A DNA stretch of 64,000 nucleotides, from IMG/VR virus record IMGVR_UViG_3300027736_001324, positions 186,001-250,000 of that record; one strand, 5' to 3'. The notes beneath the pieces were generated by a model. That model ran no database searches. It had not been told where the DNA came from and worked only from the letters and a program-made list of their open reading frames with translations. A program made the translations under genes and the position numbers. This document shows, one piece after another, positions 23,683-32,102 of the stretch. Numbering within the stretch: position 1 is the first letter of the stretch; every line of letters begins with the position of its first letter. Origin of the DNA: a virus.

Positions 23683-23690
23683 GATAAATA
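23683..23690 (+). promoter_or_regulatory. T4-late-like promoter element GATAAATA
   Basis: GATAAATA 4 nt before ATG 23695. It lies inside the longer in-frame extension beginning GTG 23671, so it argues for the ATG start. Confidence 0.55.
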
Positions 23691-23694
23691 CATA

Positions 23695-24279
23695 ATGCTT
23701 ACCGAACACATCATTATTGAATCCGCAGCAATTGAATTAGCGAAAAGATTGCCGTCATTAGAAAAACATGACTACAATACCATTGACAAATTGATGCAGG
23801 ATATCGCTAGTAAACACCGTATTACTGGTAAAGCATTACATGACTTGTTTGTACATAAATTTAGAAAATCACCTGATGATTGGGTTAAAAGTAAATTAGA
23901 TGAACAAGATAGTGAAACAGACTTCTTAGCAGATAACCCAATAATGCAAAAATTCATTAAATGGGCAAGTCAAAAACTTAATCTTCAATCTACACCCAAA
24001 TTTGAATTCAGTTACAATACTGAAGAAGCACAGGCAGGTCATCATACTGGTCGTCATTCCGAAAACGACAATAGCGTTTGGGTATACGTTGCTAATCGTA
24101 ATATGGTTGATATTATGCGTACCGTTTTTCATGAATTGGTTCATGTCCGTCAAGGAGAATTGGGTATGATTAAACCAGGTGACAGTTATCCTGGTAGCCC
24201 AATTGAAATGCTAGCAGATATGGGTGCGGGCAAATACATGAAAGTATTTGGCAAAGATCATCCAGAAATCTTTCAATAA
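23695..24279 (+). CDS. HExxH zinc metallopeptidase-like protein
   Basis: 194 residues from ATG 23695. The N-terminus MLTEHIIIES carries L-T-E and I-I-E steps like the head-cargo proteins. Active-site motif HELVHVRQ (H146, E147, H150), followed by PGSPIEMLADMGAGKYM with an acidic residue as possible third zinc ligand. No signal peptide or TM, so it is cytoplasmic or packaged. It could be a processed, injected protease. The prohead protease itself is a serine enzyme in T4, so this is not that protein. Confidence 0.75.
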   Translation: MLTEHIIIESAAIELAKRLPSLEKHDYNTIDKLMQDIASKHRITGKALHDLFVHKFRKSPDDWVKSKLDEQDSETDFLADNPIMQKFIKWASQKLNLQSTPKFEFSYNTEEAQAGHHTGRHSENDNSVWVYVANRNMVDIMRTVFHELVHVRQGELGMIKPGDSYPGSPIEMLADMGAGKYMKVFGKDHPEIFQ

Positions 24280-24299
24280 AATACATTCTATGCTATAAT
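24271..24299 (+). promoter_or_regulatory. promoter, extended -10 type
   Basis: TGCTATAAT with -10 TATAAT at 24294-24299; a poor -35 (TTTCAA, 24271-24276) at 17-nt spacing. The ATG at 24306 is again 6 nt after the -10. Confidence 0.6.
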
Positions 24300-24305
24300 G
24301 CATAG

Positions 24306-24914
24306 ATGCTTAAACTACTCTTTCCATTACCAAAAGATATTGTTGTCGCACTTAGCGGAGGCGTTGACTCTGTTGCTATTACAGATTTCCTTTCTCAAAA
24401 ACACAATGTAACTTGTGCTTTCTTCCATCATGGAACAGAGAATAGCGAACGTGCATTAGAATTCGTTGCACACTTCTGTACCGAACGCAATCTTCCACTT
24501 ATGATTGGGATGATTAAAAATAGTAAACCCAAAGAACTCAGCACAGAAGAACATTGGCGTAATGAACGCTATGACTTCTTAGATAGTTTTGGTAATTCAT
24601 TAGGACCAATCATTACTGGTCATCATTTAGATGACTGTGTAGAAACATATGTCTGGTCATCACTTCACGGACAACCAAAAGTTATCCCATCAAAACGAAA
24701 CAATGTTGTACGTCCGTTTCTAACAACAAATAAAAGTGAATTCACTAATTGGTGCAAACGTAAATCTATTGATTGGTGTCACGACAATAGTAACGATGGC
24801 ACAAAATATATGCGTAACTATGTAAGAACACATCTAATGCCACACGCATTACATATTAACCCAGGCCTGCACACTGTGGTTAAAAAGATTGTAGAAAATA
24901 AGCAAAATGTTTGA
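24306..24914 (+). CDS. tilS: TilS-like tRNA(Ile)-lysidine synthase, catalytic domain only
   Basis: 202 residues. PP-loop ATPase with LSGGVDSVA (about 17-25). TilS-type motifs follow: HHLDDCVETYVWSSLHG (family: HHxDDQxET), VVRPFL, and WCHDNSNDGTKYMRNYVRTHLMP (family: xDxSNxxxxxxRNxIRxxLxP). TilS converts the CAU anticodon of a tRNA(Ile) to lysidine-AU so that it reads AUA. Only the N-terminal catalytic part is present; bacterial enzymes often have extra C-terminal domains. No tRNA(Ile) gene is seen in this window, so it may act on host tRNA. Leaderless promoter upstream. Confidence 0.85.
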   Translation: MLKLLFPLPKDIVVALSGGVDSVAITDFLSQKHNVTCAFFHHGTENSERALEFVAHFCTERNLPLMIGMIKNSKPKELSTEEHWRNERYDFLDSFGNSLGPIITGHHLDDCVETYVWSSLHGQPKVIPSKRNNVVRPFLTTNKSEFTNWCKRKSIDWCHDNSNDGTKYMRNYVRTHLMPHALHINPGLHTVVKKIVENKQNV

Positions 24915-24939
24915 CTTTTCTACACAAGGCATGTATACT
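24911..24939 (+). promoter_or_regulatory. sigma70-type promoter for dsbA-gp43
   Basis: TTGACT (24911-24916), 17-nt spacer, TATACT (24934-24939); AAGGAG follows 9 nt before ATG 24963. Confidence 0.8.
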
Positions 24940-24962
24940 AATTACTTTAACAAGGAGAAACT

Positions 24963-25220
24963 ATGAGTAAAATGTTTACTGGAGAGCAAAAGATTAAGTT
25001 GACTCAACTTATCAACGAGGGCATGGTAGTCCTACATGAAATCGATACCCTACGTGAGGGGCTAAGTGATACTGTGAAGGCTATCGCAGAAGAACTGGAT
25101 GTAAAGCCGGGGATTCTTAAGAAGGCAATATCTGTTGCACACAAAGCAAGTCTTGGTCAAACAAATGCTGACCACGAGGAATTAAATACTATCCTTGAGA
25201 CAGTGGGTAAAACAATTTGA
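24963..25220 (+). CDS. dsbA: DsbA-like dsDNA-binding transcriptional regulator
   Basis: 85 residues, very close in size to T4 DsbA (about 89). Helical, with the segment DTVKAIAEELDVKPGILKKAISVAHKA resembling the conserved part of T4-type DsbA, a DNA-binding protein connected to late transcription. In related phages it lies beside the polymerase gene, as here. Good ribosome site AAGGAG. Its stop overlaps the TTG start of gp43 by 4 nt. Confidence 0.8.
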   Translation: MSKMFTGEQKIKLTQLINEGMVVLHEIDTLREGLSDTVKAIAEELDVKPGILKKAISVAHKASLGQTNADHEELNTILETVGKTI

Positions 25221-27922
25221 GTTACGTGGATGCGGTTCATTCTAGGGATGACGATAGAATTTTTGTAGTTGAACGAGACCAGAACGGAAAGCGTCAATAC
25301 AAAGAATATCCCACAAACTATGTACTCTACTATCCCGATCATAAGGGAAAGTATCGCAGTATATACGGTGACCCTGTAAATCGTTTCAGTACACGCAAAC
25401 GACAAGAGTTTGAAAAAGAACGCAGAATTCATTCAGGTAAGAAATTATTTGAAAGCGATGTGCCAGTAGTGTTTCGCTGCCTTAGTGAAAACTATCTTAA
25501 GGCAGACGTTCCTAAACTACATACATGCTTCTTTGACATTGAGGTAGACTTTGATCCTGAGAAGGGTTTCAGTCCTACAACTGATCCATTCAATCCAGTT
25601 ACTGCTATCTCATTGTATTTAGATTGGCAAGATACATTGGTTACATTGGTCATTGCTCCCAAGCATATGTCACCAGAGACAGCACAGGAAATATGTAATG
25701 AGTTTAATAATTGTATGCTTTTCACTAATGAAAAGGATATGTTTGATGTTTTCTTTCAACTCATTGAAGATGCTGATGTAATGACTGGCTGGAATTCTGA
25801 AGGATACGACATACCTTACATGGTTAATCGTGTCACAAGAGTAATGAGTAAGGATGACACACGCAAGTTTTGCTTGATGGGTCAACTTCCTAAGCCAAGA
25901 GAGTACGAAAGATTTGGCAAAAGTGAAACTACATACGACTTAGTAGGTCGTATTCACATGGACTATTTGCAACTCTACAAGAAATACAACTATGAATCAC
26001 GACATTCATATAAGTTAGATGCTATTGGTGAGATGGAAGTAGGTGAGAACAAAACTCAATATGAAGGTACACTTGATCAGTTGTATAACAAAGACTTTAA
26101 AAAGTTTATTGAATACAATAGACAAGATACCGTGCTGTTAGTGAAGATCCACAACAAACTCAAATTCTTAGAACTTGCTAATCAATTGGCGCATGAGAAC
26201 ACAGTACTGCTTCCAACAGTAATGGGTTCTGTAGCAATGATTGAAATGGCAATTTTTAATGAAGCCCACGAACGTGGATTAGTAGTGCCAGACAAAAAAA
26301 GAAGGAATGAAAATGCAGAAGAAACAACGCCAGCAGCAGGTGCCTTCGTTGCTACGCCGAAAAGAGGTATGCACGAATACGTCGGAGCAGTTGACATTAA
26401 CTCGCTCTATCCCTCGGTTATTCGTAGCCTCAACATGGCAGGAGAAACCATTATTGGTCAAGTCCGTCAGACATTAACTGACAAATATATGCTTGACAAA
26501 GGCAAGCAACTTGCTAGCCTTAAGAAGCGTTTCAAAGAAGGCGACGATGACGTTACTGGTGCTATTCTATGGGAAAACTTGTTTGGTGTATTAGAATACA
26601 CATCAATTATGAATCAAGAACGTGGCACAATTCTTACTATAGATTACGAAGATGGTCGTAGTGAGGAATATAGTGCCGCTGAAATATGGAAGATGATCTT
26701 TGATAGCAATCGCCCATGGATGCTCTCTGCTAATGGTACTATCTTTACTTACGAAAAAGAGGGCGTAGTTCCAGGACTATTGTCTCGCTGGTACTCAGAT
26801 CGTAAAGTAATGCAGAAGAAACTTAAAGAATCTACTACTGATGAAGATAGAGACTACTGGGATAAGCGTCAACTTGTTCGTAAGATTTTGTTGAACTCGG
26901 CGTATGGCGCACTATTGAACGAACATTGTAGATTCTATGACAAACGTATCGGTCAAAGTGTTACACTAAGTGGTCGTCAGATTGTTAAACATATGATGAG
27001 TACCATCAATGAAACAGTTACTGGTGATTATAACCATGAAGGCCCTGCAATTGTGTATGGTGATACTGACTCCTGTTACTTTACCGCGTATCCCATTCTC
27101 AATTCGCAAATAGCAAACGGTGATATTAAATGGGATAAAGAAAACTGTATCACATTGTATGATGGTATTGCTGACCAAGCAAACGAATCATTCCCTGCAT
27201 TCATGGAAAAAGCATTTCATGCTCCAAGAAAGAATGGCGCAATCATTAAAGCTGGTCGTGAATTGATCGGTGATCGTGCTATCTTTATCACAAAGAAACG
27301 CTATGCTATCAATATCTTTGATAAAGAGGGTAAGCGTAAAGATACAAACGGTAAAAACGGTGATATCAAAGCAATGGGTCTTGACTTGAAACGTGCTGAT
27401 ACTCCTAAATACATTCAAGAATTCTTAATGGATGTACTTACTAAGGTCCTCGCTGGTGAGCAACGTGATAAAGTTATTGAAATGGTTAAAGAATTCAAAA
27501 CTAAACTATCTGAACAAGATAGTTGGACAAAGGGTAGCCCAAAGAGTGTTAATAACTTAACTAAGCACACTATTGAATTTGAAAAGACTGGTAAGTGTGG
27601 TGTGGGTCATGCAAGAGCAGCAATTAACTGGAACTATCTACGCAGAGTATACGGTGACAACTATAGCCAAAAGATTATAGATGGCATGAAGATTGTGGTG
27701 TGTAAACTCAAAGATAACGCATTGGGTTTCACTAGTATTGCATATCCAGTAGATGAATTGAGATTGCCAACATGGTTCAAAGAATTACCATTTGATGATT
27801 TACTAATGGAATCAACATTGGTGGATGAAAAGATTGACAACTTACTTGGTGTATTAGATTGGGATATCAGAAGCAATACAGATGTTAACTCAATGTTTGA
27901 TGAACTATTCACATTCGGTTAA
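25217..27922 (+). CDS. gp43: DNA polymerase, family B (gp43)
   Basis: 901 residues, essentially T4 gp43 length (898). The 3'-5' exonuclease has CFFDIEVD (near residue 105) and GWNSEGYDIPY. The polymerase has motif A DINSLYPS (near 392), motif B with KILLNSAYG (near 556) and motif C YGDTDSCY (near 614). The start is TTG overlapping the dsbA stop (TTGA); the next in-frame option is GTG at 25226. The complete active site indicates a working replicative polymerase. It ends in ELFTFG, a plausible clamp-binding tail. No intein or intron interruption is visible. Confidence 0.98.
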   Translation: MSYVDAVHSRDDDRIFVVERDQNGKRQYKEYPTNYVLYYPDHKGKYRSIYGDPVNRFSTRKRQEFEKERRIHSGKKLFESDVPVVFRCLSENYLKADVPKLHTCFFDIEVDFDPEKGFSPTTDPFNPVTAISLYLDWQDTLVTLVIAPKHMSPETAQEICNEFNNCMLFTNEKDMFDVFFQLIEDADVMTGWNSEGYDIPYMVNRVTRVMSKDDTRKFCLMGQLPKPREYERFGKSETTYDLVGRIHMDYLQLYKKYNYESRHSYKLDAIGEMEVGENKTQYEGTLDQLYNKDFKKFIEYNRQDTVLLVKIHNKLKFLELANQLAHENTVLLPTVMGSVAMIEMAIFNEAHERGLVVPDKKRRNENAEETTPAAGAFVATPKRGMHEYVGAVDINSLYPSVIRSLNMAGETIIGQVRQTLTDKYMLDKGKQLASLKKRFKEGDDDVTGAILWENLFGVLEYTSIMNQERGTILTIDYEDGRSEEYSAAEIWKMIFDSNRPWMLSANGTIFTYEKEGVVPGLLSRWYSDRKVMQKKLKESTTDEDRDYWDKRQLVRKILLNSAYGALLNEHCRFYDKRIGQSVTLSGRQIVKHMMSTINETVTGDYNHEGPAIVYGDTDSCYFTAYPILNSQIANGDIKWDKENCITLYDGIADQANESFPAFMEKAFHAPRKNGAIIKAGRELIGDRAIFITKKRYAINIFDKEGKRKDTNGKNGDIKAMGLDLKRADTPKYIQEFLMDVLTKVLAGEQRDKVIEMVKEFKTKLSEQDSWTKGSPKSVNNLTKHTIEFEKTGKCGVGHARAAINWNYLRRVYGDNYSQKIIDGMKIVVCKLKDNALGFTSIAYPVDELRLPTWFKELPFDDLLMESTLVDEKIDNLLGVLDWDIRSNTDVNSMFDELFTFG

Positions 27923-27929
27923 ACTGGTG

Positions 27930-27958
27930 TTGACTATCGCAATATATTCCATTATAAT
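27930..27958 (+). promoter_or_regulatory. sigma70-type promoter for gp45
   Basis: TTGACT (27930-27935), 17-nt spacer, TATAAT (27953-27958), then a 42-nt leader with AAAGGAAA before ATG 28001. Confidence 0.85.
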
Positions 27959-28000
27959 ACGTGATAGGAACTCCTAAATATTTTAAACAAAGGAAACAAA

Positions 28001-28732
28001 ATGAAAGATTATTTAAAAGACTTAATTGACCATACTCTTGGTCTTGGCACTATTGAACTTATTAAGGTCACTGGTACAGATACTGTAACTGCAATCAATG
28101 CAGTAGCAGAAAACAAAAGTGTTATCATTAGTGGTACATTCAAAGACCCGATCGCCGACTTCATTGGTGTATTCGGTATGCCTAACTTGAACAAACTCAA
28201 AACAATTATTGGGTTTGATGAATATGATGAAACATCTAAAATCAATGTTGTTCGTACTCAACGTGATGGTGTAGATGTGCCGTCTACTATTCACTTTGAA
28301 ACAAAGACTGGAGACTTTATTAACGATTATCGTCTTATGCTTAAAAGCGTAGTTGATGAAAAAGTTAAGAGTGTATCATTCAAGGGTGCTAAGTGGAATG
28401 TTGAATTTGAGCCTACAGTTGCTGGTATTCAACGGCTTAAGAAGCAAGCACAAGCAAACAGTGAAGAAGAACATTTTGTGTTCAAAACTGATGGTAGTGA
28501 TTTGAAAGTATTCTTTGGTGATGCGTCAACACACAGTGGTAACTTTGTATTCAACACTCCAGTAACTGGCACACTAGCTGGTACACACAAGTGGCCTGTT
28601 AAAGAATTCTTGAGTATCATGGATCTAGTTGGTGACAAGACAGTAAAGATTAGTGAACAAGGTGCGACTGAAATCACAGTTAATAGTGGTATCGCAACTT
28701 ATGTTTACTTATTGCCAGCTAATAAGAAATGA
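28001..28732 (+). CDS. gp45: sliding clamp (gp45-like)
   Basis: 243 residues; T4 gp45 has 228. It follows the gp43 gene and has its own promoter. Features of the phage clamp: N-terminal helix DYLKDLIDHTLGLG, alternating strands, and the C-terminal ATEITVNSGIATYVYLLPA strand pair. The trimeric clamp tethers gp43 and, in T4, is a mobile activator of late transcription, which fits the late-type promoters seen here. Overlaps the next gene by 4 nt. Confidence 0.88.
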   Translation: MKDYLKDLIDHTLGLGTIELIKVTGTDTVTAINAVAENKSVIISGTFKDPIADFIGVFGMPNLNKLKTIIGFDEYDETSKINVVRTQRDGVDVPSTIHFETKTGDFINDYRLMLKSVVDEKVKSVSFKGAKWNVEFEPTVAGIQRLKKQAQANSEEEHFVFKTDGSDLKVFFGDASTHSGNFVFNTPVTGTLAGTHKWPVKEFLSIMDLVGDKTVKISEQGATEITVNSGIATYVYLLPANKK

Positions 28733-29106
28733 TCAAGAACATTTCTAGTTCCGGTAAGTACATAAATGTAATTGGTGAATCTGTTGCCAATTACATTAAT
28801 AATTATTCAGGGGCGCAAGGTGTCGGCAATATAAGATTCAATACAGTTAATCAAAGTATGGAAGTGTATGACGGTAATGGTTGGATACTACTTCAGATGG
28901 GACACGTTAATGTAGGGCTAAATGCTGAAGCAGAATCAATACTTGATTGGGCTAAAAAGAAGCGTGATGAAGAAATAGAAATTGATTTATTAGCTGCGGC
29001 CAATCCCACTGTCAAAAATTTACTTGAGCAAATAAAAGAAAAAGAAGACCAAATACAAATGGTCATGACCTTGATTAAGAAAGAAGTTTCAATTGAAACA
29101 AGATAA
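28729..29106 (+). CDS. conserved virion-type protein with C-terminal coiled coil
   Basis: 125 residues. The N-terminal 60 residues are beta-rich and Gly/Asn-rich (GAQGVGNIRFNTVNQSMEVYDGNGW), like phage particle proteins. The C-terminal part is a charged helix (AKKKRDEEIEIDLL and LLEQIKEKEDQIQMVMTLI) able to form a coiled coil. The GAQGVG here is unrelated to the QGVAEG repeat. Function unknown. Confidence 0.75.
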   Translation: MIKNISSSGKYINVIGESVANYINNYSGAQGVGNIRFNTVNQSMEVYDGNGWILLQMGHVNVGLNAEAESILDWAKKKRDEEIEIDLLAAANPTVKNLLEQIKEKEDQIQMVMTLIKKEVSIETR

Positions 29107-30634
29107 TCTATCACAAAAACATAACCCAGACTGGGCATTATTTTTACCCGCAGTAAGTAGTTTTTATATTGCTGGCTTGGGTAAACAACGCAAGGGTGAA
29201 CAGTACTTTGATGCTGCACGTATCCCTGTAAGTTTCAATGGTGATGTTGAGAAACTAAACTTTCTTAATAGCAAAGAAGGTCTTTACTATTACAAGTGGG
29301 GATTGTACAGTGCTGGTCATGCTAACTTAGATACTACAGTTGATGATCCAAGTGAATCTATCATACGTGAACGTGAAGAAGGTACATTCATGTTGGGTGA
29401 TAGTGGTGGATTTCAGATTTTAAAAGGTCAATGGCCCGCAGACTGGAAAGATCCTAACTGTCCACGTGCCATGGTAAAGCGTAAAGCAGTATTGAAGTGG
29501 ATGGACACATACATGGACTATGGTATGTGCTTAGATATTCCTTCTCAATCATTAACTACGTTTGGCATGAAAGATAAGAATGGTAATAGCCTGCATGGTA
29601 TCAGTACTATTGAAGAAGCAATATCTGCCACACATATTAATAACGAATACTTTATAAATAATCGCTCAGGGAAATGTAAGTTTTTAAATGTGTTGCAAGG
29701 TCGCAATCATACTCAAAGTGATGATTGGTATGAGGAGATGAAGAAGTACTGTGATCCAAACATCTATCCAGACAATCATTTTAATGGTTGGGCATTTGGT
29801 GGTCAGAACAAGATTGACATTCATTTGACCTTGCGTAGATTGGTTGGTATTATCCATGATGGATTACTACAAGAAGGCAAGCACGACTTGATTCATTGTT
29901 TGGGTACAAGTATATTGGAGTATGCTGTATTGTTTACTGATATTCAAAAAGCTATACGTAAGTATCACAATCCAAATCTACAAATTACATTTGATTGTGC
30001 TAGTCCATTCTTTAGTGCTGCTAAGGGTCTTGCTTATTTCAATACAACTATTGAGCATAACAAGAAATGGTCTTATCAAATGGAAAAGACTGCTGAAAAG
30101 AAAAGTTATGCTAATGATATGCGTAAATATCGTGATGCTGTATTGGCTGATGGTGTACATAAATCATTTACTGATAGTCCGGTAACTGATGCATTAGTAA
30201 TGAAAGATATGTGTTATCGTGGTGTGGGCTTCTTAGGACAGCACGGTAAAGAAACTAAAACAAGCTGGGATACACTAAGCTACACATTGATTCAAAGTCA
30301 TAATGTTTGGATGCACATGAATGCGGTACAAGAGGCTAATCGTCAATATGAAACAGGTGTAGTTCCAAAGATGTTGGTGCATAAGTTTGAAGGTGATAAC
30401 TTCTTTGGCAATATTATTGATGAAATCTTTTCTAAAAAAACAAAGCAAGAGTCATTAGAGTTGATTGATTATCATAGTAGTTATTGGAAACAATTCCAAT
30501 CAGGTAGTCAGGGTATTAGCGGTAAGAAAACGGTTAATGCTATGAGTATGTTTGAAGAATTGTTTACAGTAGATGAAGAACCAATTGAGGAAATAGAAGA
30601 TAGCGATGAAGCTATGTCATTAGTTTTGGAGTAA
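29093..30634 (+). CDS. dpdA: DpdA-like DNA transglycosylase (TGT paralogue)
   Basis: 513 residues. TGT-like TIM-barrel motifs: GDSGGFQI with a likely catalytic Asp at 103, LNVLQGRN, GWAFGGQ (base-recognition loop), and TFDCASPF with a likely nucleophile Asp at 301 (TGT: FDCVxPTR). The TGT zinc-binding cysteine cluster is not evident. Such TGT paralogues (DpdA) exchange guanine in DNA for a 7-deazaguanine made by FolE, QueD, QueE and QueC. folE, queD and queE are present 4-9 kb downstream. Start is TTG within the preceding gene. Tip: acidic C-terminus. Confidence 0.82.
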   Translation: MKQDNLSQKHNPDWALFLPAVSSFYIAGLGKQRKGEQYFDAARIPVSFNGDVEKLNFLNSKEGLYYYKWGLYSAGHANLDTTVDDPSESIIREREEGTFMLGDSGGFQILKGQWPADWKDPNCPRAMVKRKAVLKWMDTYMDYGMCLDIPSQSLTTFGMKDKNGNSLHGISTIEEAISATHINNEYFINNRSGKCKFLNVLQGRNHTQSDDWYEEMKKYCDPNIYPDNHFNGWAFGGQNKIDIHLTLRRLVGIIHDGLLQEGKHDLIHCLGTSILEYAVLFTDIQKAIRKYHNPNLQITFDCASPFFSAAKGLAYFNTTIEHNKKWSYQMEKTAEKKSYANDMRKYRDAVLADGVHKSFTDSPVTDALVMKDMCYRGVGFLGQHGKETKTSWDTLSYTLIQSHNVWMHMNAVQEANRQYETGVVPKMLVHKFEGDNFFGNIIDEIFSKKTKQESLELIDYHSSYWKQFQSGSQGISGKKTVNAMSMFEELFTVDEEPIEEIEDSDEAMSLVLE

Positions 30635-30638
30635 TAAT

Positions 30639-30848
30639 ATGTATAAACAACGAATTGCTAAACTACAACAGAGGGCCATAGACCTTGATAAAGAAATCTT
30701 GAAGGCAGAAAAGGATACTAACTTTAACAAAGACGCCCTTAAAGCTATGCTGATAGACAGAAATGATGTATACTCTGAGATAAGAAGATATACAAAACTT
30801 CAATGGGATGAAGACCACGAAAGTGTTAATTTTGAGGATGATAGATAA
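30639..30848 (+). CDS. small coiled-coil hypothetical protein
   Basis: 69 residues, nearly all charged helix (KLQQRAIDLDKEILKAEKD). It lies 4 nt after dpdA and overlaps the next start by 1 nt, so it belongs to the same operon. Unknown function. Confidence 0.65.
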   Translation: MYKQRIAKLQQRAIDLDKEILKAEKDTNFNKDALKAMLIDRNDVYSEIRRYTKLQWDEDHESVNFEDDR

Positions 30849-31300
30849 TGGAACAACAAGAACAAGCTGATATGGAAAAGCGTCAACGCATTAAAGATAA
30901 AGCATTTCGTACAATCTTTGTACGATTTCAAAAAGAAGGTATTCATAAATACCCCGCAGCAGCAACAGACCCGTCACTTGCTACAGGTGATGAGTATGAT
31001 GTTAGCTTTTTAGCAACTCCACATCGTCACATATTTCATTTTGAAGTGACAATTGAAGTATTTCACAACGACCGTGATATTGAGTTTATTCAATTCAAAC
31101 GATGGTTAGAGAATCAATATTCTCAAGGAATCTTAGCATTGGATTACAAAAGTTGTGAAATGATTAGCGATGACCTTTATGAAGTTATTGCAACTCGGTA
31201 TCCAAATCGTAATATCAAAATCAAAGTCTCTGAAGATGATGAGAATGGTGCTACGATTTCTTATAACAGAACTCAACCTTATCGTAACCTCGCTATTTAA
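30848..31300 (+). CDS. conserved protein, possibly QueD-like T-fold
   Basis: 150 residues. After a charged N-terminal helix come TPHRHIFHFEVTIEVFHNDRDIEFIQFKRWLENQY and YKSCEMISDDLYEVIATRYP, ending NIKIKVSEDDENGATISY. The layout of a His-x-x-His-bearing strand, a second strand, a W-containing helix, a second helix and a final E-bearing strand recalls the 6-pyruvoyl-tetrahydropterin synthase/QueD T-fold, but the classic catalytic Cys and His set is not complete. Being two genes from dpdA makes this hint relevant; it remains unproven. Confidence 0.6.
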   Translation: MEQQEQADMEKRQRIKDKAFRTIFVRFQKEGIHKYPAAATDPSLATGDEYDVSFLATPHRHIFHFEVTIEVFHNDRDIEFIQFKRWLENQYSQGILALDYKSCEMISDDLYEVIATRYPNRNIKIKVSEDDENGATISYNRTQPYRNLAI

Positions 31301-31312
31301 AGGAAATATAAA

Positions 31313-31519
31313 ATGGCAAAACAAACTTTTCAATCAAACCCACGTGTTACTCAAATCTTTGAGGACCTAGAAAAATATCTAGAATTCTGCGTGGATTACG
31401 GTTATAAATACAATGAAGCAGAACTCTATGATCAACGGAGTTATGTATATCGTCAGTATAGTAAATTTGCTACAGGCAAATTTGCTAAAGATCAATGGCA
31501 GGAAAACGCTCGTCCATAA
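31313..31519 (+). CDS. small hypothetical protein, Tyr-rich
   Basis: 68 residues with many Tyr and Phe (YLEFCVDYGYKYNEAELYDQRSYVYRQY). Ribosome site AAAGGAAA upstream. No family recognised; likely cotranscribed with the dpdA group. Confidence 0.7.
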   Translation: MAKQTFQSNPRVTQIFEDLEKYLEFCVDYGYKYNEAELYDQRSYVYRQYSKFATGKFAKDQWQENARP

Positions 31520-31523
31520 TGTT

Positions 31524-32102
31524 ATGATTAACCACCCCGTTAATAATTCTGACTTATCAGTTTATGAATATGATTTGCTACCGGAGTTTGACTTCACTAA
31601 GTTGGCTAGTTATATAAACGAATACAAAGAACAATATCCTAAAAATTATTATACTGATGGATATTGGGACGGGGGTAATTGGTGGCATTCAGACTATATT
31701 GTACATTATCAAACTGATAAATTTAACGACTTAATAGCAAATATAGAAGAAAAGGCAACATCTATAATGCCCTCACAGAATATAAATGTTAGTTTGGAAG
31801 TGAAAGAGTCATGGATAATTGATTATAAAAGATTAAGTTTTCACAAAGAACATGATCACAGTCCAATTGGATTTAGTGCAGTATGTTATATAGATACAGT
31901 TTATGCATCTGATATTTGGTTTAACAAAACTAAAATAACACCTGAAACCGGGAAGTTAATAATATTTCCCGGCTCACTAAAACACAAAGTTAGCCCAATG
32001 ACAAATTCAAATGGACATAGATTGATAATGGCTTTTAATTTATTTCCGAAAATAAACTATGACAAGCTAAACAAATATATAGATGATATAAAAAATGCGT
32101 AA
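31524..32102 (+). CDS. 2-oxoglutarate/Fe(II)-type oxygenase-like protein
   Basis: 192 residues from ATG 31524. The C-terminal half follows the phage 2OG-Fe(II) oxygenase pattern: FHKEHDHSPIGFSAVCYID (His-bearing strand), WFNKTKITPETGKLIIFPGSLKH (distal His) and GHRLIMAFNLF (Arg for 2-oxoglutarate). These enzymes hydroxylate proteins, nucleic acids or small molecules; the substrate is unknown. Start chosen after the stop of the previous gene; the longer upstream frame overlaps it. It overlaps the next gene by 8 nt. Confidence 0.75.
   Translation: MINHPVNNSDLSVYEYDLLPEFDFTKLASYINEYKEQYPKNYYTDGYWDGGNWWHSDYIVHYQTDKFNDLIANIEEKATSIMPSQNINVSLEVKESWIIDYKRLSFHKEHDHSPIGFSAVCYIDTVYASDIWFNKTKITPETGKLIIFPGSLKHKVSPMTNSNGHRLIMAFNLFPKINYDKLNKYIDDIKNA

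Noticed and set aside
24306-24914. QueC (preQ0 synthase) as the identity of the PP-loop ATPase
   Set aside because: It has TilS motifs (HHLDDCVET, SN...RNYVR) and lacks the QueC zinc-binding cysteines and SGGxDSTT pattern.
25217-27922. Intein or intron in the DNA polymerase gene
   Set aside because: The frame is continuous with all motifs at normal spacing and the total length equals that of T4 gp43.
28840-28860. AQGVGN in the protein at 28729 as a degenerate repeat copy
   Set aside because: Nucleotides do not match the 18-mer and no domain boundary or E-step is present.
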